DNA of 8,975 nt from Methanosarcinaceae archaeon. GTDB taxonomy: Archaea > Halobacteriota > Methanosarcinia > Methanosarcinales > Methanosarcinaceae. The stretch lies in contig JAQVBP010000122.1 in assembly GCA_028690255.1 (NCBI GenBank), positions 1 through 8,975 on the forward strand. The letters are read 5' to 3'. A model generated the notes under the pieces. That model had not been told where the DNA came from. It worked only from the letters and a program-made list of their open reading frames with translations, and searched no databases. Positions 1-5,317 of this stretch are shown one piece after another. Both the position numbers and the translations under genes were made by a program. Numbering within the stretch: position 1 is the first letter of the stretch; the number at the start of each line of letters is the position of its first letter.

Positions 1-2
1 GT

Positions 3-76
3 GGGCTCGTGGTCTAGTCGGTTATGACGTCGCCTTCACACGGCGGAGGTCCTGAGTTCGAATCTCAGCGGGCCCA
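3..76 (+). tRNA. tRNA-Val, anticodon CAC
   Basis: This is a complete cloverleaf tRNA gene decoding the valine codon GUG. The acceptor stem GGGCTCG (3-9) pairs with CGGGCCC (69-75), including one T-G wobble, and the discriminator is A76. The anticodon stem is 30-34/42-46 around the loop TTCACAC, with anticodon CAC at 37-39. The T arm is CTGAG/CTCAG around TTCGAAT (57-63). The 3' CCA is not encoded, as is common in archaea. The D stem has only three clear pairs (12-14 with 26-28). The gene serves as an integration target: positions 33-86 are repeated at 1957-2010. No promoter is visible because the window begins two bases upstream. Confidence 0.95.
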
Positions 77-86
77 CTCTCTTCTT
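33..86 (+). repeat. Left copy of 54-bp tRNA-Val direct repeat (attL-like)
   Basis: The segment runs from the anticodon stem of tRNA-Val to ten bases past its 3' end. It recurs at 1957-2010 in the same orientation with two differences (position 42 G to A, position 80 T to A). Integrases of the SSV type in archaea use a tRNA part from the anticodon loop to the 3' end as the core site and restore the intact tRNA on one side, which is exactly the geometry here. The role as an attachment site is inferred. Confidence 0.8.
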
Positions 87-244
87 ATTATAATTTTTAC
101 TACAATTTTCATCCGTTTTTGCAGTATTGAGCGCCGCAAAATACCTCAAATCATGCTCCAGGAAAGAAATCTTACTTACAAATCTCCCTGGATGTGTTTT
201 ACGATTCTAAGGGTTTCTCTGATTACAGATATGGGATATAGGGG

Positions 245-250
245 AAAAAA
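245..250 (-). terminator. T-run downstream of the NRAMP-like gene
   Basis: Six A residues on the plus strand give an uninterrupted U6 run in the minus-strand transcript about 120 bases beyond the transporter stop codon. Archaeal termination relies mainly on such U-runs. A 5-bp hairpin (GTGGG 290-294 with CCCAC 302-306), containing the palindrome GGGTAATTACCC, lies between the stop and this run and may assist. Confidence 0.35.
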
Positions 251-367
251 GATAGGACAAAAGAGCCAAAAGTGTATCAAATTAAAGGGGTGGGTAATTA
301 CCCCACTAAATTTATCCCTTTCTACTTCACTTATTTGCCCTCATCTTTTTGAAGAATCTGGCGGCCT

Positions 368-1723
368 TCAGACCCGGATAAATGTCACGTAGACAAATCC
401 GGCGGTCATCAGCAGGAAAAACAGCAACCCTGCCAGACTCAACAACTTGAGAAACAGCCCCGGACGTTCTTCGACCGGCACGTTGCTGCCGTTCATCACC
501 CGGTAGTTAATGTAGGCAAGAATCGGTGAGGTGACAAAGCTGACAATGGCAGCAAAGCTCAACAGTTGCAGCAGGTTCTGGACGAAGTACAGCACGATTA
601 TGCAGGCTGCAAGCACCGACAGCACAATACTGAGCCGGAAGATCTGCTTGAAGCGCATGGCAAGGCTGTCGCTGAGCAACGTAAAGCTCGCCGCCAGAGA
701 GCGCGGATAACCATCGACGCAGGTCATGGTGGTGCTGAACATGGCGGAAAAGGCTGCAGTCAAAATAAGGGGCTTTGACCATTCACCAATATTGGCCGAG
801 TACAGACTGACCAGCTGCTGGCTAAAGCCGGTGCCTCCGGTGACAAGCTCCTGGCCTGAACCGTACATAATCAGTTTGCCGAGCGCCACAAAAACCACGG
901 CCATGACCACGGCCATGACATATCCCAGATAAAAGTCAATGGAAGATTCCCGGGGCGTAGCGAAGTGACCGGTTTCTTCCTCACGGCTGAACATCCACAG
1001 GCTTGACCAGGCGGAAAGGTCCACCGGCGCCGGCATCCAGCCAAGCAGCATCACCAAAAACGGGAAAGCCTGCCAGGTCCAGGCGCTGGGCCCGGTAAAG
1101 CCAGGAGGTGCAACCGGACCGTGGGCAAACGCCAGGCCCAGAGCTACTAACGTACTTAAGCTTAGCAGGGCAACCACTATTTTAGAGATTTTATCCAGCA
1201 GTTTGTAATGTCCCAAAAGAATGACCGCAGCACAAATCACAAGAATTCCAACTGTGAAAGCGGGAACCCGGCCGCCATCAAATCCGTAGCCTGCAAACAG
1301 CACACCGCTGAGCATGGCTACCCCGGCTGTATTGATGATTCCGGTCAGGATATTGATGGCCAGGAAAATATATACATAGGCAACCCCCTGCCGCTTATAC
1401 CCGGCAAGGAGACTTTCACCTGTGGCGGCCGTATAGCGCTGGCCATATAGAAAAAACGGGAACTTCAGTAAATTAGCTAACAGGATCAAACCGAGCAAGC
1501 TCCAGCCGTATTGTGCCCCGGCCTGTGTCGACCAGACCAGGTGTGACCCTCCAATAGCAGAACAAGCTACTAAAATGCCTGGCCCGATCGCCTTGAAAAG
1601 ATTGGAGCGTATTCCAGGATACTCAGCAGCTACTGCCGTGGCTGCCTCAGGCGTCGGTTGGGCTTCGCCCATAAATGTGGTTTCGTTCATGTTTATTTCT
1701 CTGGACAGGTTTTCATGGTTCAC
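368..1723 (-). CDS. NRAMP-family divalent-metal-transporter-like protein with altered metal site
   Basis: The 451-residue protein is an integral membrane protein with about eleven hydrophobic helices and a 40-residue polar, Ala/Glu-rich N-terminus. The fold assignment rests on the TM1 start GPGILVA (47-53) and on the TM6 segment with WMPAPVDLSAW (229-239). Canonical NRAMP transporters have DPGN in TM1 and an MPH motif in TM6, which bind Mn/Fe. Here TM1 reads SAIGGSHLVWS and TM6 keeps Met-Pro but has Ala for the His, so the usual metal ligands are missing. It probably belongs to a divergent NRAMP-like branch of unknown substrate. The start at 1723 has no clear ribosome binding site; an alternative ATG is codon 12 (1690). 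Higher GC than its surroundings and its position between tRNA repeats suggest acquisition by transfer. Confidence 0.8.
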   Translation of the reverse strand: MNHENLSREINMNETTFMGEAQPTPEAATAVAAEYPGIRSNLFKAIGPGILVACSAIGGSHLVWSTQAGAQYGWSLLGLILLANLLKFPFFLYGQRYTAATGESLLAGYKRQGVAYVYIFLAINILTGIINTAGVAMLSGVLFAGYGFDGGRVPAFTVGILVICAAVILLGHYKLLDKISKIVVALLSLSTLVALGLAFAHGPVAPPGFTGPSAWTWQAFPFLVMLLGWMPAPVDLSAWSSLWMFSREEETGHFATPRESSIDFYLGYVMAVVMAVVFVALGKLIMYGSGQELVTGGTGFSQQLVSLYSANIGEWSKPLILTAAFSAMFSTTMTCVDGYPRSLAASFTLLSDSLAMRFKQIFRLSIVLSVLAACIIVLYFVQNLLQLLSFAAIVSFVTSPILAYINYRVMNGSNVPVEERPGLFLKLLSLAGLLFFLLMTAGFVYVTFIRV

Positions 1724-1747
1724 TTTAACAAACTTTGTTACACTTTT

Positions 1748-1760
1748 AAATATATAAATA
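1748..1760 (-). promoter_or_regulatory. TATA-box-like promoter of the NRAMP-like gene
   Basis: The minus strand reads TTTATATATTTA here, 25-36 bases before the first ATG (1723). With archaeal spacing of about 25 bases this places transcription start within a few bases of that ATG, giving a nearly leaderless message if that start is used, or a leader of roughly 40 bases if codon 12 is used. Confidence 0.45.
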
Positions 1761-1956
1761 GTTTTTTATGTGAGAAAGTATTTTTTGTATCCTGTTTTCC
1801 GGGTCACCGGATCATTTAGTTAACATATCCGATTTCCCAACATACATAGAAAAGCAATAGAAGGATAGTACTTTTTTTAGAGTTTCACTTCAATGAGCTC
1901 AAAATTGTGTTTGTACTCTTAATGAAGAATAAAAAAAAGTAATTCGATGTGAAGAA

Positions 1957-2010
1957 CCTTCACACAGCGGAGGTCCTGAGTTCGAATCTCAGCGGGCCCA
2001 CTCACTTCTT
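1957..2010 (+). repeat. Right copy of tRNA-Val 3' direct repeat (attR-like tRNA fragment)
   Basis: This is a 54-base copy of tRNA-Val positions 33-86 with two mismatches. It contains the anticodon loop, variable loop, complete T arm and 3' acceptor strand but no 5' half, so it cannot be a functional tRNA. It is followed by T-rich DNA (2011-2045), with a run of seven T, that would serve as the native terminator of the undisturbed tRNA gene. The mismatch at 1966 breaks an anticodon-stem pair, which is tolerable only in a non-functional copy. Confidence 0.85.
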
Positions 2011-2121
2011 TTCAGCTTTTTTTACGACATTTCTGATTTTTTTGATTCTTCAGATGGTGTTTTTCTAGCTTTAGGATTCTTTTTTCTTCTCTGGTTTTTT
2101 GTCAAATACTGTAATGCAATT

Positions 2122-2820
2122 TCAGTAATTCATGTCGGGTATTTTCCCTCCTTTAAACAAAAGCCAGAAAACAAATAACAACTCCCCCCAACCCGTAACC
2201 AGGTAAATTGTCGCATCGTAGTCGGGTAAAAGAAGAATTGCAAAATTATCAATTAGATAGCTTAAACCTGCAACTACCAACAGGACGCCTAGAATTCCGG
2301 GAATGTAGTCTGATTTGAAAACCAAATAACCGAGGAGCGCCAGATGAAGGCCAAAAAATACCAGTCCGATGGCCCATCCATCACTAAACACATTGAGAGA
2401 TAGCATCACCTGAGCATGTAACTGATCTGTTTCAAATACTGTCAGGTAGTCAGCCCCACTTAAAAGTAGCAAAACAATAACAAGAAAAACCAGACTGAAT
2501 GCTAAAATTACGGCATACACCAGCCTGAACCACGCCATAAGCAACGAGAGACTCTTGTTTACCGGTTTGAGTAAAACATAAAAGGCCCAGGCCACCAGCA
2601 CATCAAGAATAATCACGATCAGAAAGCTACAAATAGCCATGCGGAATAGTCCCTCGGCAGCCATAATGTTGTTTGCCGTTTCTGTGGCATCTCCAGGCAC
2701 AATAAGCCCCGGAAGAACAAAAAAATCAGCGAAAAGAGCGAATACGGTCATGAGCAGAAGCCCAAACCCCGCGACCATTGCAGCTTTTCTTTGTGATATA
2801 TCGGCGATACGGTTTTTCAT
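2122..2820 (-). CDS. DUF4386 family integral membrane protein
   Basis: The 232-residue protein has six predicted membrane helices (roughly residues 13-35, 58-84, 88-118, 142-166, 172-197 and 202-224). Its sequence fits the DUF4386 family: QRKAA near the N-terminus, the segment LIVPGDATETANNI (39-52), LLKPVNKSL (83-91) and LVFFGLHLALLGYLVFKS in the fourth helix. The length is normal for the family. No biochemical function is established for DUF4386. A strong purine-rich ribosome binding site, GAGGGGGG, sits 7-8 bases before ATG 2820 and fixes the start. The gene lies directly downstream of an alcohol dehydrogenase remnant whose stop (2842) nearly touches this ribosome binding site, so the two were probably co-transcribed originally. 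Confidence 0.9.
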   Translation of the reverse strand: MKNRIADISQRKAAMVAGFGLLLMTVFALFADFFVLPGLIVPGDATETANNIMAAEGLFRMAICSFLIVIILDVLVAWAFYVLLKPVNKSLSLLMAWFRLVYAVILAFSLVFLVIVLLLLSGADYLTVFETDQLHAQVMLSLNVFSDGWAIGLVFFGLHLALLGYLVFKSDYIPGILGVLLVVAGLSYLIDNFAILLLPDYDATIYLVTGWGELLFVFWLLFKGGKIPDMNY

Positions 2821-2827
2821 TTCAGTC

Positions 2828-2835
2828 CCCCCTCT
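2828..2835 (-). promoter_or_regulatory. Ribosome binding site of the DUF4386 gene
   Basis: The minus strand reads GAGGGGGG seven bases before ATG 2820. It overlaps the tail region of the upstream pseudogene, consistent with a former tight operon arrangement. Confidence 0.7.
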
Positions 2836-2841
2836 GACTTA

Positions 2842-3032
2842 TTAGGTTTTATCATTATGTCCTCTATTTATGTCTACATTTCCCATTTTGTGCCCTTTTT
2901 CGATATACCCGTGAGCCTCAGCAATCTGTTCCAATGGATAGCGTCTATCAATGACCGATTTTATCTTTCCCGCTTCAATAACTCAATGAATTCTTTGAGG
3001 AATATTAGACGCTCTGGAACCGGTCCAGGTCT
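2842..3032 (-). pseudogene. C-terminal remnant of a medium-chain alcohol dehydrogenase / quinone oxidoreductase
   Basis: Minus-strand translation gives the typical end of NAD(P)-dependent MDR dehydrogenases: PVPERLIFLKEFIE in one frame (about 3020 to 2982), then EAGKIKSVIDRRYPLEQIAE and AHGYIEKGHKMGNVDI in another frame, ending at TAA 2842-2844. The frames are joined if eight bases around 2974-2981 are removed: the local sequence has ATTGA twice, so a short duplication caused the shift. The catalytic and Rossmann domains are absent. The fragment begins just beyond the stop of the 106-residue gene (3048). No start codon serves it, so it is a dead relic. The family call rests on my recognition of the conserved tail. 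Confidence 0.7.
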
Positions 3033-3047
3033 CCATTGCCTCAGGTT

Positions 3048-3368
3048 TTATTCTTTACCGTATTCACCAATTTCAAGAGTTCCCAAATAAGTCTTCGATT
3101 CAACATACCTGAATGTTTCCAGTTCTTCTTTTTCGAATTTGGCACGCTTCTCAAGAGCTTCTATGGTTGGCCATTCCTCAACCCCAACAAAATCCCACTC
3201 TTCGTTGGACCAGCGACAGTCAATCGTCATCATGAGTTTCATCCCGAGTTTGTCCATTTGCTCGCGGTCCTTACGCATGAACTCAGACTTTTCCTCTTCA
3301 GATAGGTTATAAAATGCTTCCTTGATTTTGGCGAAATACAGTCTGATGATAGGTTTTTTATCATCCAT
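3048..3368 (-). CDS. Small conserved hypothetical protein, possible dimeric alpha-beta barrel fold
   Basis: The 106-residue soluble, highly charged protein has no signal peptide or membrane helix. The pattern is a beta strand (IIRLYFAKI), an amphipathic helix (LSEEEKSEFMRKDREQMDKL), a strand (KLMMTIDCRW), a WDFVGVEEWPTIEAL segment, and a Lys/Glu helix leading to a C-terminal ESKTYLGT. This order and the phrase around 'evWPsiEa' resemble small ferredoxin-like alpha-beta proteins such as DUF6616-type families, but I cannot assign a family firmly and no function is claimed. The start is well supported: GGGGGAG lies 7 bases before ATG 3368. It lies 110 bases downstream of ppa, past a terminator hairpin, so it is probably transcribed separately or at reduced level. 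Confidence 0.75.
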   Translation of the reverse strand: MDDKKPIIRLYFAKIKEAFYNLSEEEKSEFMRKDREQMDKLGMKLMMTIDCRWSNEEWDFVGVEEWPTIEALEKRAKFEKEELETFRYVESKTYLGTLEIGEYGKE

Positions 3369-3375
3369 CTTATCA

Positions 3376-3382
3376 CTCCCCC
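3376..3382 (-). promoter_or_regulatory. Ribosome binding site of the 106-residue gene
   Basis: The minus strand reads GGGGGAG, with a 7-base spacer to ATG 3368. It decides this start and supports the reading frame as a real gene. Confidence 0.65.
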
Positions 3383-3435
3383 AACCTAATTAAAGCAGCA
3401 TAACTGCTCATATAAAAAATAGTACATAATATGTC

Positions 3436-3463
3436 AAAACCCCAGACTATTTCAGAATGGGGT
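3436..3463 (-). terminator. Hairpin-U terminator after ppa
   Basis: On the minus strand ACCCCA (3463-3458) pairs with TGGGGT (3444-3439) around a 13-base loop, followed at once by a four-U run and, about 15 bases on, a six-U run. It lies 16 bases past the ppa stop codon. The form resembles a bacterial intrinsic terminator; in archaea the U-rich part is the likely active signal. Confidence 0.55.
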
Positions 3464-3478
3464 AGTTGACTGATTAAA

Positions 3479-3976
3479 TTACTTATTTTGCTCAAGATGT
3501 CGGGATTTGGCTTCCCGGAGCGTCCTGATCGCTGTATCGAGCCCTTTCCAACCAAATATCTCCACGTGTTTGTGCTCTAAGTTCTTATAGGTTCCAAAGA
3601 AGTGAGTGATTTCCTTTAACAGGTGAGGAGGAACCTGTTCTATTTTTTCTATATAATTCCACAATGGGTCATTTTTCGGAACGCAGAGTATCTTTTCATC
3701 TCTTCCTTTATCGTCTTCCATGTCAAACAACGCAACAGGATGTACATCTATTATACAGCCCGGAAATGTAGGTTCCCAGGTTAAAACCATGGCATCCAGA
3801 GGGTCCCCGTCAAGGGCCAGAGTATCGGGAAAAAAACCATACTCACAGGGGTAGACCATTGAAGAAAAAAGCATTCTGTCGAATTTGATTACTTTGTTTA
3901 CTTTATCGTACTCATATTTGTTCCGGCTTCCTTTCGGAATTTCGATGATAACACATTCGACCTGTCTTTCAGCCAT
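3479..3976 (-). CDS. ppa: Inorganic pyrophosphatase, family I (soluble)
   Basis: The enzyme hydrolyses pyrophosphate to two phosphates in the cytoplasm and so drives biosynthetic reactions. With the ATG at 3976 the protein has 165 residues, normal for prokaryotic family I enzymes. The signature DGDPLDA (56-62) supplies the three metal-binding Asp residues (56, 58, 61). Other active-site residues of the E. coli enzyme have counterparts: Glu12, Lys20, Glu22, Arg34, Tyr46, Asp88, Asp93, Lys95, Tyr130 and Lys131. All are intact, so activity is expected. A GTG four codons upstream (3988) is an alternative start, but it overlaps the AGGA and the family N-terminus matches MAERQVECVIIEIPKGS better. 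A terminator follows. Confidence 0.97.
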   Translation of the reverse strand: MAERQVECVIIEIPKGSRNKYEYDKVNKVIKFDRMLFSSMVYPCEYGFFPDTLALDGDPLDAMVLTWEPTFPGCIIDVHPVALFDMEDDKGRDEKILCVPKNDPLWNYIEKIEQVPPHLLKEITHFFGTYKNLEHKHVEIFGWKGLDTAIRTLREAKSRHLEQNK

Positions 3977-4080
3977 ATAAATCAACACTTCCTGCTTATT
4001 AACAAATGACCCGCAATGAAAACAGGCCTTTAACTACGGCTATGTGATGTAAGCAGATATTGTTAAGCATTTCATCTCTC

Positions 4081-4093
4081 TTTTTTATATAAC
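4081..4093 (-). promoter_or_regulatory. TATA box, probable ppa promoter
   Basis: The minus strand reads GTTATATAAAAAA, a strong archaeal TATA box about 110 bases before the ppa ATG, implying an RNA leader of roughly 80 bases. On the plus strand the same site (TTTTTTATATAAC) lies about 25 bases upstream of the tRNA-like fragment at 4110 and could have been that gene's promoter. Both roles are inferred. Confidence 0.45.
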
Positions 4094-4109
4094 GCAGCGT
4101 AAAACCTCT

Positions 4110-4148
4110 GAGTCTTTAGCTCAGGGGATATAAGCGTCCGCCTTCCAA
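4110..4148 (+). pseudogene. tRNA 5'-half-like fragment (Gly UCC-like anticodon loop)
   Basis: The sequence holds TAGCTCAGGGGATATAAGCG, a near-typical D arm with conserved bases, then TCCGC and the loop CTTCCAA, which would carry anticodon UCC. The 3' strand of the anticodon stem is missing: instead of GCGGA the sequence goes on as TAAACGG into AT-rich DNA. One D-stem pair is also broken. It is therefore a truncated or decayed tRNA, not a working gene. A matching GCGGA occurs at 4756-4760 next to a T-loop-like TTCGAAT, so the structured DNA between could have split one tRNA gene. That is speculative. Confidence 0.35.
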
Positions 4149-4201
4149 TAAACGGTTTAATTTTAAAACGTTAATATATTAATAATGCATTTTAATCTTA
4201 C

Positions 4202-4275
4202 TCACTTTTGCGATCGCACAAATTGGATATTTGTGGGATTTCCAGTGTAACTGGAAAATAGCCAAACAAAAGTGA
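4202..4275 (+). other. Three-way-junction RNA/DNA fold, left module of a short mobile-like unit
   Basis: A perfect 9-bp inverted repeat TCACTTTTG (4202-4210) / CAAAAGTGA (4267-4275) encloses two perfect hairpins: CACAAAT/ATTTGTG (4217-4223/4229-4235, 5-base loop) and TTTCCAGT/ACTGGAAA (4239-4246/4250-4257, 3-base loop). Together they form a three-helix junction. The stretch is interrupted by stop codons in the frame of the adjoining tnpB tail, so it is not tnpB coding sequence. It could be a noncoding RNA domain or the left end of an IS200/IS605-derived element. Strand is not determined, because inverted repeats fold on both. Confidence 0.5.
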
Positions 4276-4287
4276 ACTATAAATTAA

Positions 4288-4385
4288 TCACCGCCGGAAC
4301 GGCGGGAAGAGCCTGTGGACTGGTGGAGGTTGCTCCGGGGTATGAAGCAGGAAGTCAGTCGGTCTTTAGCCGAGCGGTAGTTCAC
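4288..4385 (+). mobile_element. IS200/IS605-family right end: tnpB 3' tail and omega-RNA-like terminus
   Basis: The segment encodes a tnpB-like C-terminus (PVDWWRLLRGMKQEV...LAER, stop TAG 4378-4380); TnpB proteins often end in a KQEA-type motif. The DNA shows the usual right-end order: ATGAAGCAGGAAG (4342-4354), a short hairpin TCGG/CCGA around TCTTTAG (4359-4373), then GTAGTTCAC with the cleavage-type TTCAC at 4381-4385. Further hairpins are CCGCCG/CGGCGG (4291-4305) and GGAG/CTCC (4325-4336). In complete elements this region is also the 3' part of the guide (omega) RNA used by the TnpB nuclease, with the bases after TTCAC acting as guide. The rest of tnpB, including the RuvC and zinc-finger parts, is missing, and in-frame stops precede 4288. 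Confidence 0.55.
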
Positions 4386-4427
4386 GACCCGTCAGACAGA
4401 ATGCCTGTGAACTTTAGGTCAAATACA

Positions 4428-4463
4428 GGCTAATCCCCGCCATTTCAATGGTAGGATACAGCC
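4428..4463 (+). other. Hairpin with GCCATT/AATGG core
   Basis: GGCT (4428-4431) pairs with AGCC (4460-4463), and inside it CCAT pairs with ATGG (4440-4443/4448-4451), with a few extra GC pairs. The core GCCATTT(C/T)AATGG is shared with the hairpin at 4702-4721, so the two are probably related copies of a mobile-element end or RNA domain. Confidence 0.35.
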
Positions 4464-4524
4464 GTAGACTTCCCAAAATACCATCCAATAATAAAGATTT
4501 TAAATATACACGCCATATTATAAT

Positions 4525-4730
4525 AGTCTGATTTTTGCTACCGGAAGCATAATAGGCTTAAGTAGGCCAATCAGACTTTGCTCTGAATTTCAAGTAAGAA
4601 GTTGTATCGGAAAGTCCTATACGTAAAACTTGAAACGTTGTTGGCGAGACAAGACTAAATCGCCATAGGGCGGTATGACGTGGGTTGAAATTCCCTGGAT
4701 GCCTGCCATTTTAATGGCGGGAGCCGTCAC
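4525..4730 (+). other. Second structured unit: 9-bp stem module plus GC hairpin and GTCAC end
   Basis: A perfect 9-bp stem AGTCTGATT (4525-4533) / AATCAGACT (4569-4577) encloses two weak hairpins (TGCT/AGCA 4536-4549; GGC/GCC 4555-4568). Downstream lie CGCC/GGCG (4661-4672) and an 8-bp hairpin CCTGCCAT/ATGGCGGG (4702-4721), then GCCGTCAC ending at 4730. The order of parts and the length of about 205 bases parallel the unit at 4202-4385 (about 185 bases), which ends in TTCAC. No protein gene is present. I interpret it as a possible decayed or non-autonomous relative of that unit; the resemblance is architectural, not of sequence. Confidence 0.35.
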
Positions 4731-4743
4731 CAATCCCGGCTTT

Positions 4744-4786
4744 CTTCACACGGTGGCGGACTGGAATTCGAATTTAAGCGGCCGTT
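4744..4786 (+). repeat. Decayed third copy of the tRNA-Val 3' end
   Basis: Aligned without gaps to tRNA-Val positions 34-76, this stretch matches at about 31 of 43 positions, including the first ten bases CTTCACACGG and the T-loop TTCGAAT. The T stem and acceptor strand have decayed, so it is non-functional. Its left boundary falls within one base of the repeat at 1957, in the anticodon stem, suggesting an old attachment site in a tandem array. Chance similarity or descent from another tRNA cannot be excluded. Confidence 0.4.
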
Positions 4787-5317
4787 AAGAACCTTTTTTC
4801 TGACCACCGGCAACCGGCCCGGCTCCGGAAAAACAATAAACCGATCTCAATATACCGTGCTCAATAAACCTGGTCAGGCGACTTAAAAACTGTTCACCAA
4901 AATCTCCAAAATATATTTATCATGTTCTCAGGTTGCCTGGCTTTCAATACCGTAGGTCGGATTTGATATTTACACGTCTCAACTTTAGCCAGGTCTTCAT
5001 TTTTACGAATCAAACCCAATTTTCGGCAATTGTTCATTGATTTCGAGTGGGGTAGACGGCTTTCTCCCCGGTCGCGTAAGCGAGCGGCCTTTTCGTAATG
5101 ACACGCATAAAAAAACTTGATTTCACAGAAATCCTGCAGCAGGTGCTGAAATCTTCAATTCCGCTCAAAACCGGCGGTGAAAAAGTATGCATTCGTTCCC
5201 CGTCATTCTTGAAAAGCCCGGCCTCCGTGATATGGGGGCCGGCACTTACGTAATCGAAGGTCGTTAACAGCGTCCTTCTTTTTAAGCCGGGGCAGGTAAA
5301 CGGGAGGATGGGCTTCC
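4787..5317. other. Gene-free spacer with coding-like debris
   Basis: No intact gene is recognised. A T-run follows at 4793-4799. On the minus strand, short open stretches read like protein, for example IYFGDFGEQFLSRLTRFIEH in the region 4788-4915, which ends at a stop at 4787-4789, and a roughly 100-codon open frame from about 5055 to the ATP-grasp 3' end without a good start. On the plus strand a 51-codon frame (ATG 5098 to TAA 5251-5253) and a 26-codon frame (ATG 5187 to TAA 5265-5267) overlap in different phases; neither has a ribosome binding site. I do not recognise any of them. They may be eroded genes or mobile-element remains. Confidence 0.3.
5068..5093 (+). terminator. GUAA-tetraloop hairpin with T-run
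   Basis: CCG (5068-5070) and TCGC (5072-5075) pair with GCGA (5080-5083) and CGG (5085-5087) around the tetraloop GTAA, with one G-G mismatch, followed by CCTTTT. The shape is an intrinsic-terminator-like hairpin for plus-strand transcription. No plus-strand gene precedes it closely, so it may end a transcript from the structured region to the left, or be fortuitous. Confidence 0.35.

Larger units (their letters stand above)
77..1956. mobile_element. Putative 1.9-kb integrated islet carrying only an NRAMP-like gene
   Basis: The DNA between the two tRNA-Val repeats contains one gene, the minus-strand NRAMP-like transporter, and two AT-rich spacers. The repeat offset is 1,924 bp. The transporter gene is visibly GC-richer than the spacers and than the DUF4386 gene beyond the right repeat, which fits foreign origin. 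There is no integrase, replication gene or terminal inverted repeat, so this is either a relic of a larger element cut down by internal deletion or a segment mobilised in trans. The original chromosome would join the tRNA directly to about position 2011, where a T-rich stretch suitable as the native tRNA terminator begins. Confidence 0.6.

Noticed and set aside
24..392. Plus-strand 122-codon open frame
   Set aside because: It starts inside tRNA-Val, has no ribosome binding site, and its translation looks like noncoding AT-rich DNA overlapping the 3' end of the transporter gene.
4288..4385. Functional tnpB gene
   Set aside because: Only about 30 C-terminal codons are present, preceded by in-frame stops; the RuvC catalytic region is absent.
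4202..4730. CRISPR array or riboswitch
   Set aside because: Repeats are inverted and form individual stems; there is no regular repeat-spacer pattern, and no downstream plus-strand gene for a riboswitch to control.
4110..4784. Intron-containing or trans-spliced functional tRNA
   Set aside because: The acceptor strands of the two halves do not pair, and the intervening DNA carries mobile-element-like structure; decay is the simpler reading.
5098..5253. 51-residue plus-strand open frame MTRIKKLDFTEI...
   Set aside because: No ribosome binding site, no recognised family, and an overlapping competing frame; kept only as debris in the spacer entry.
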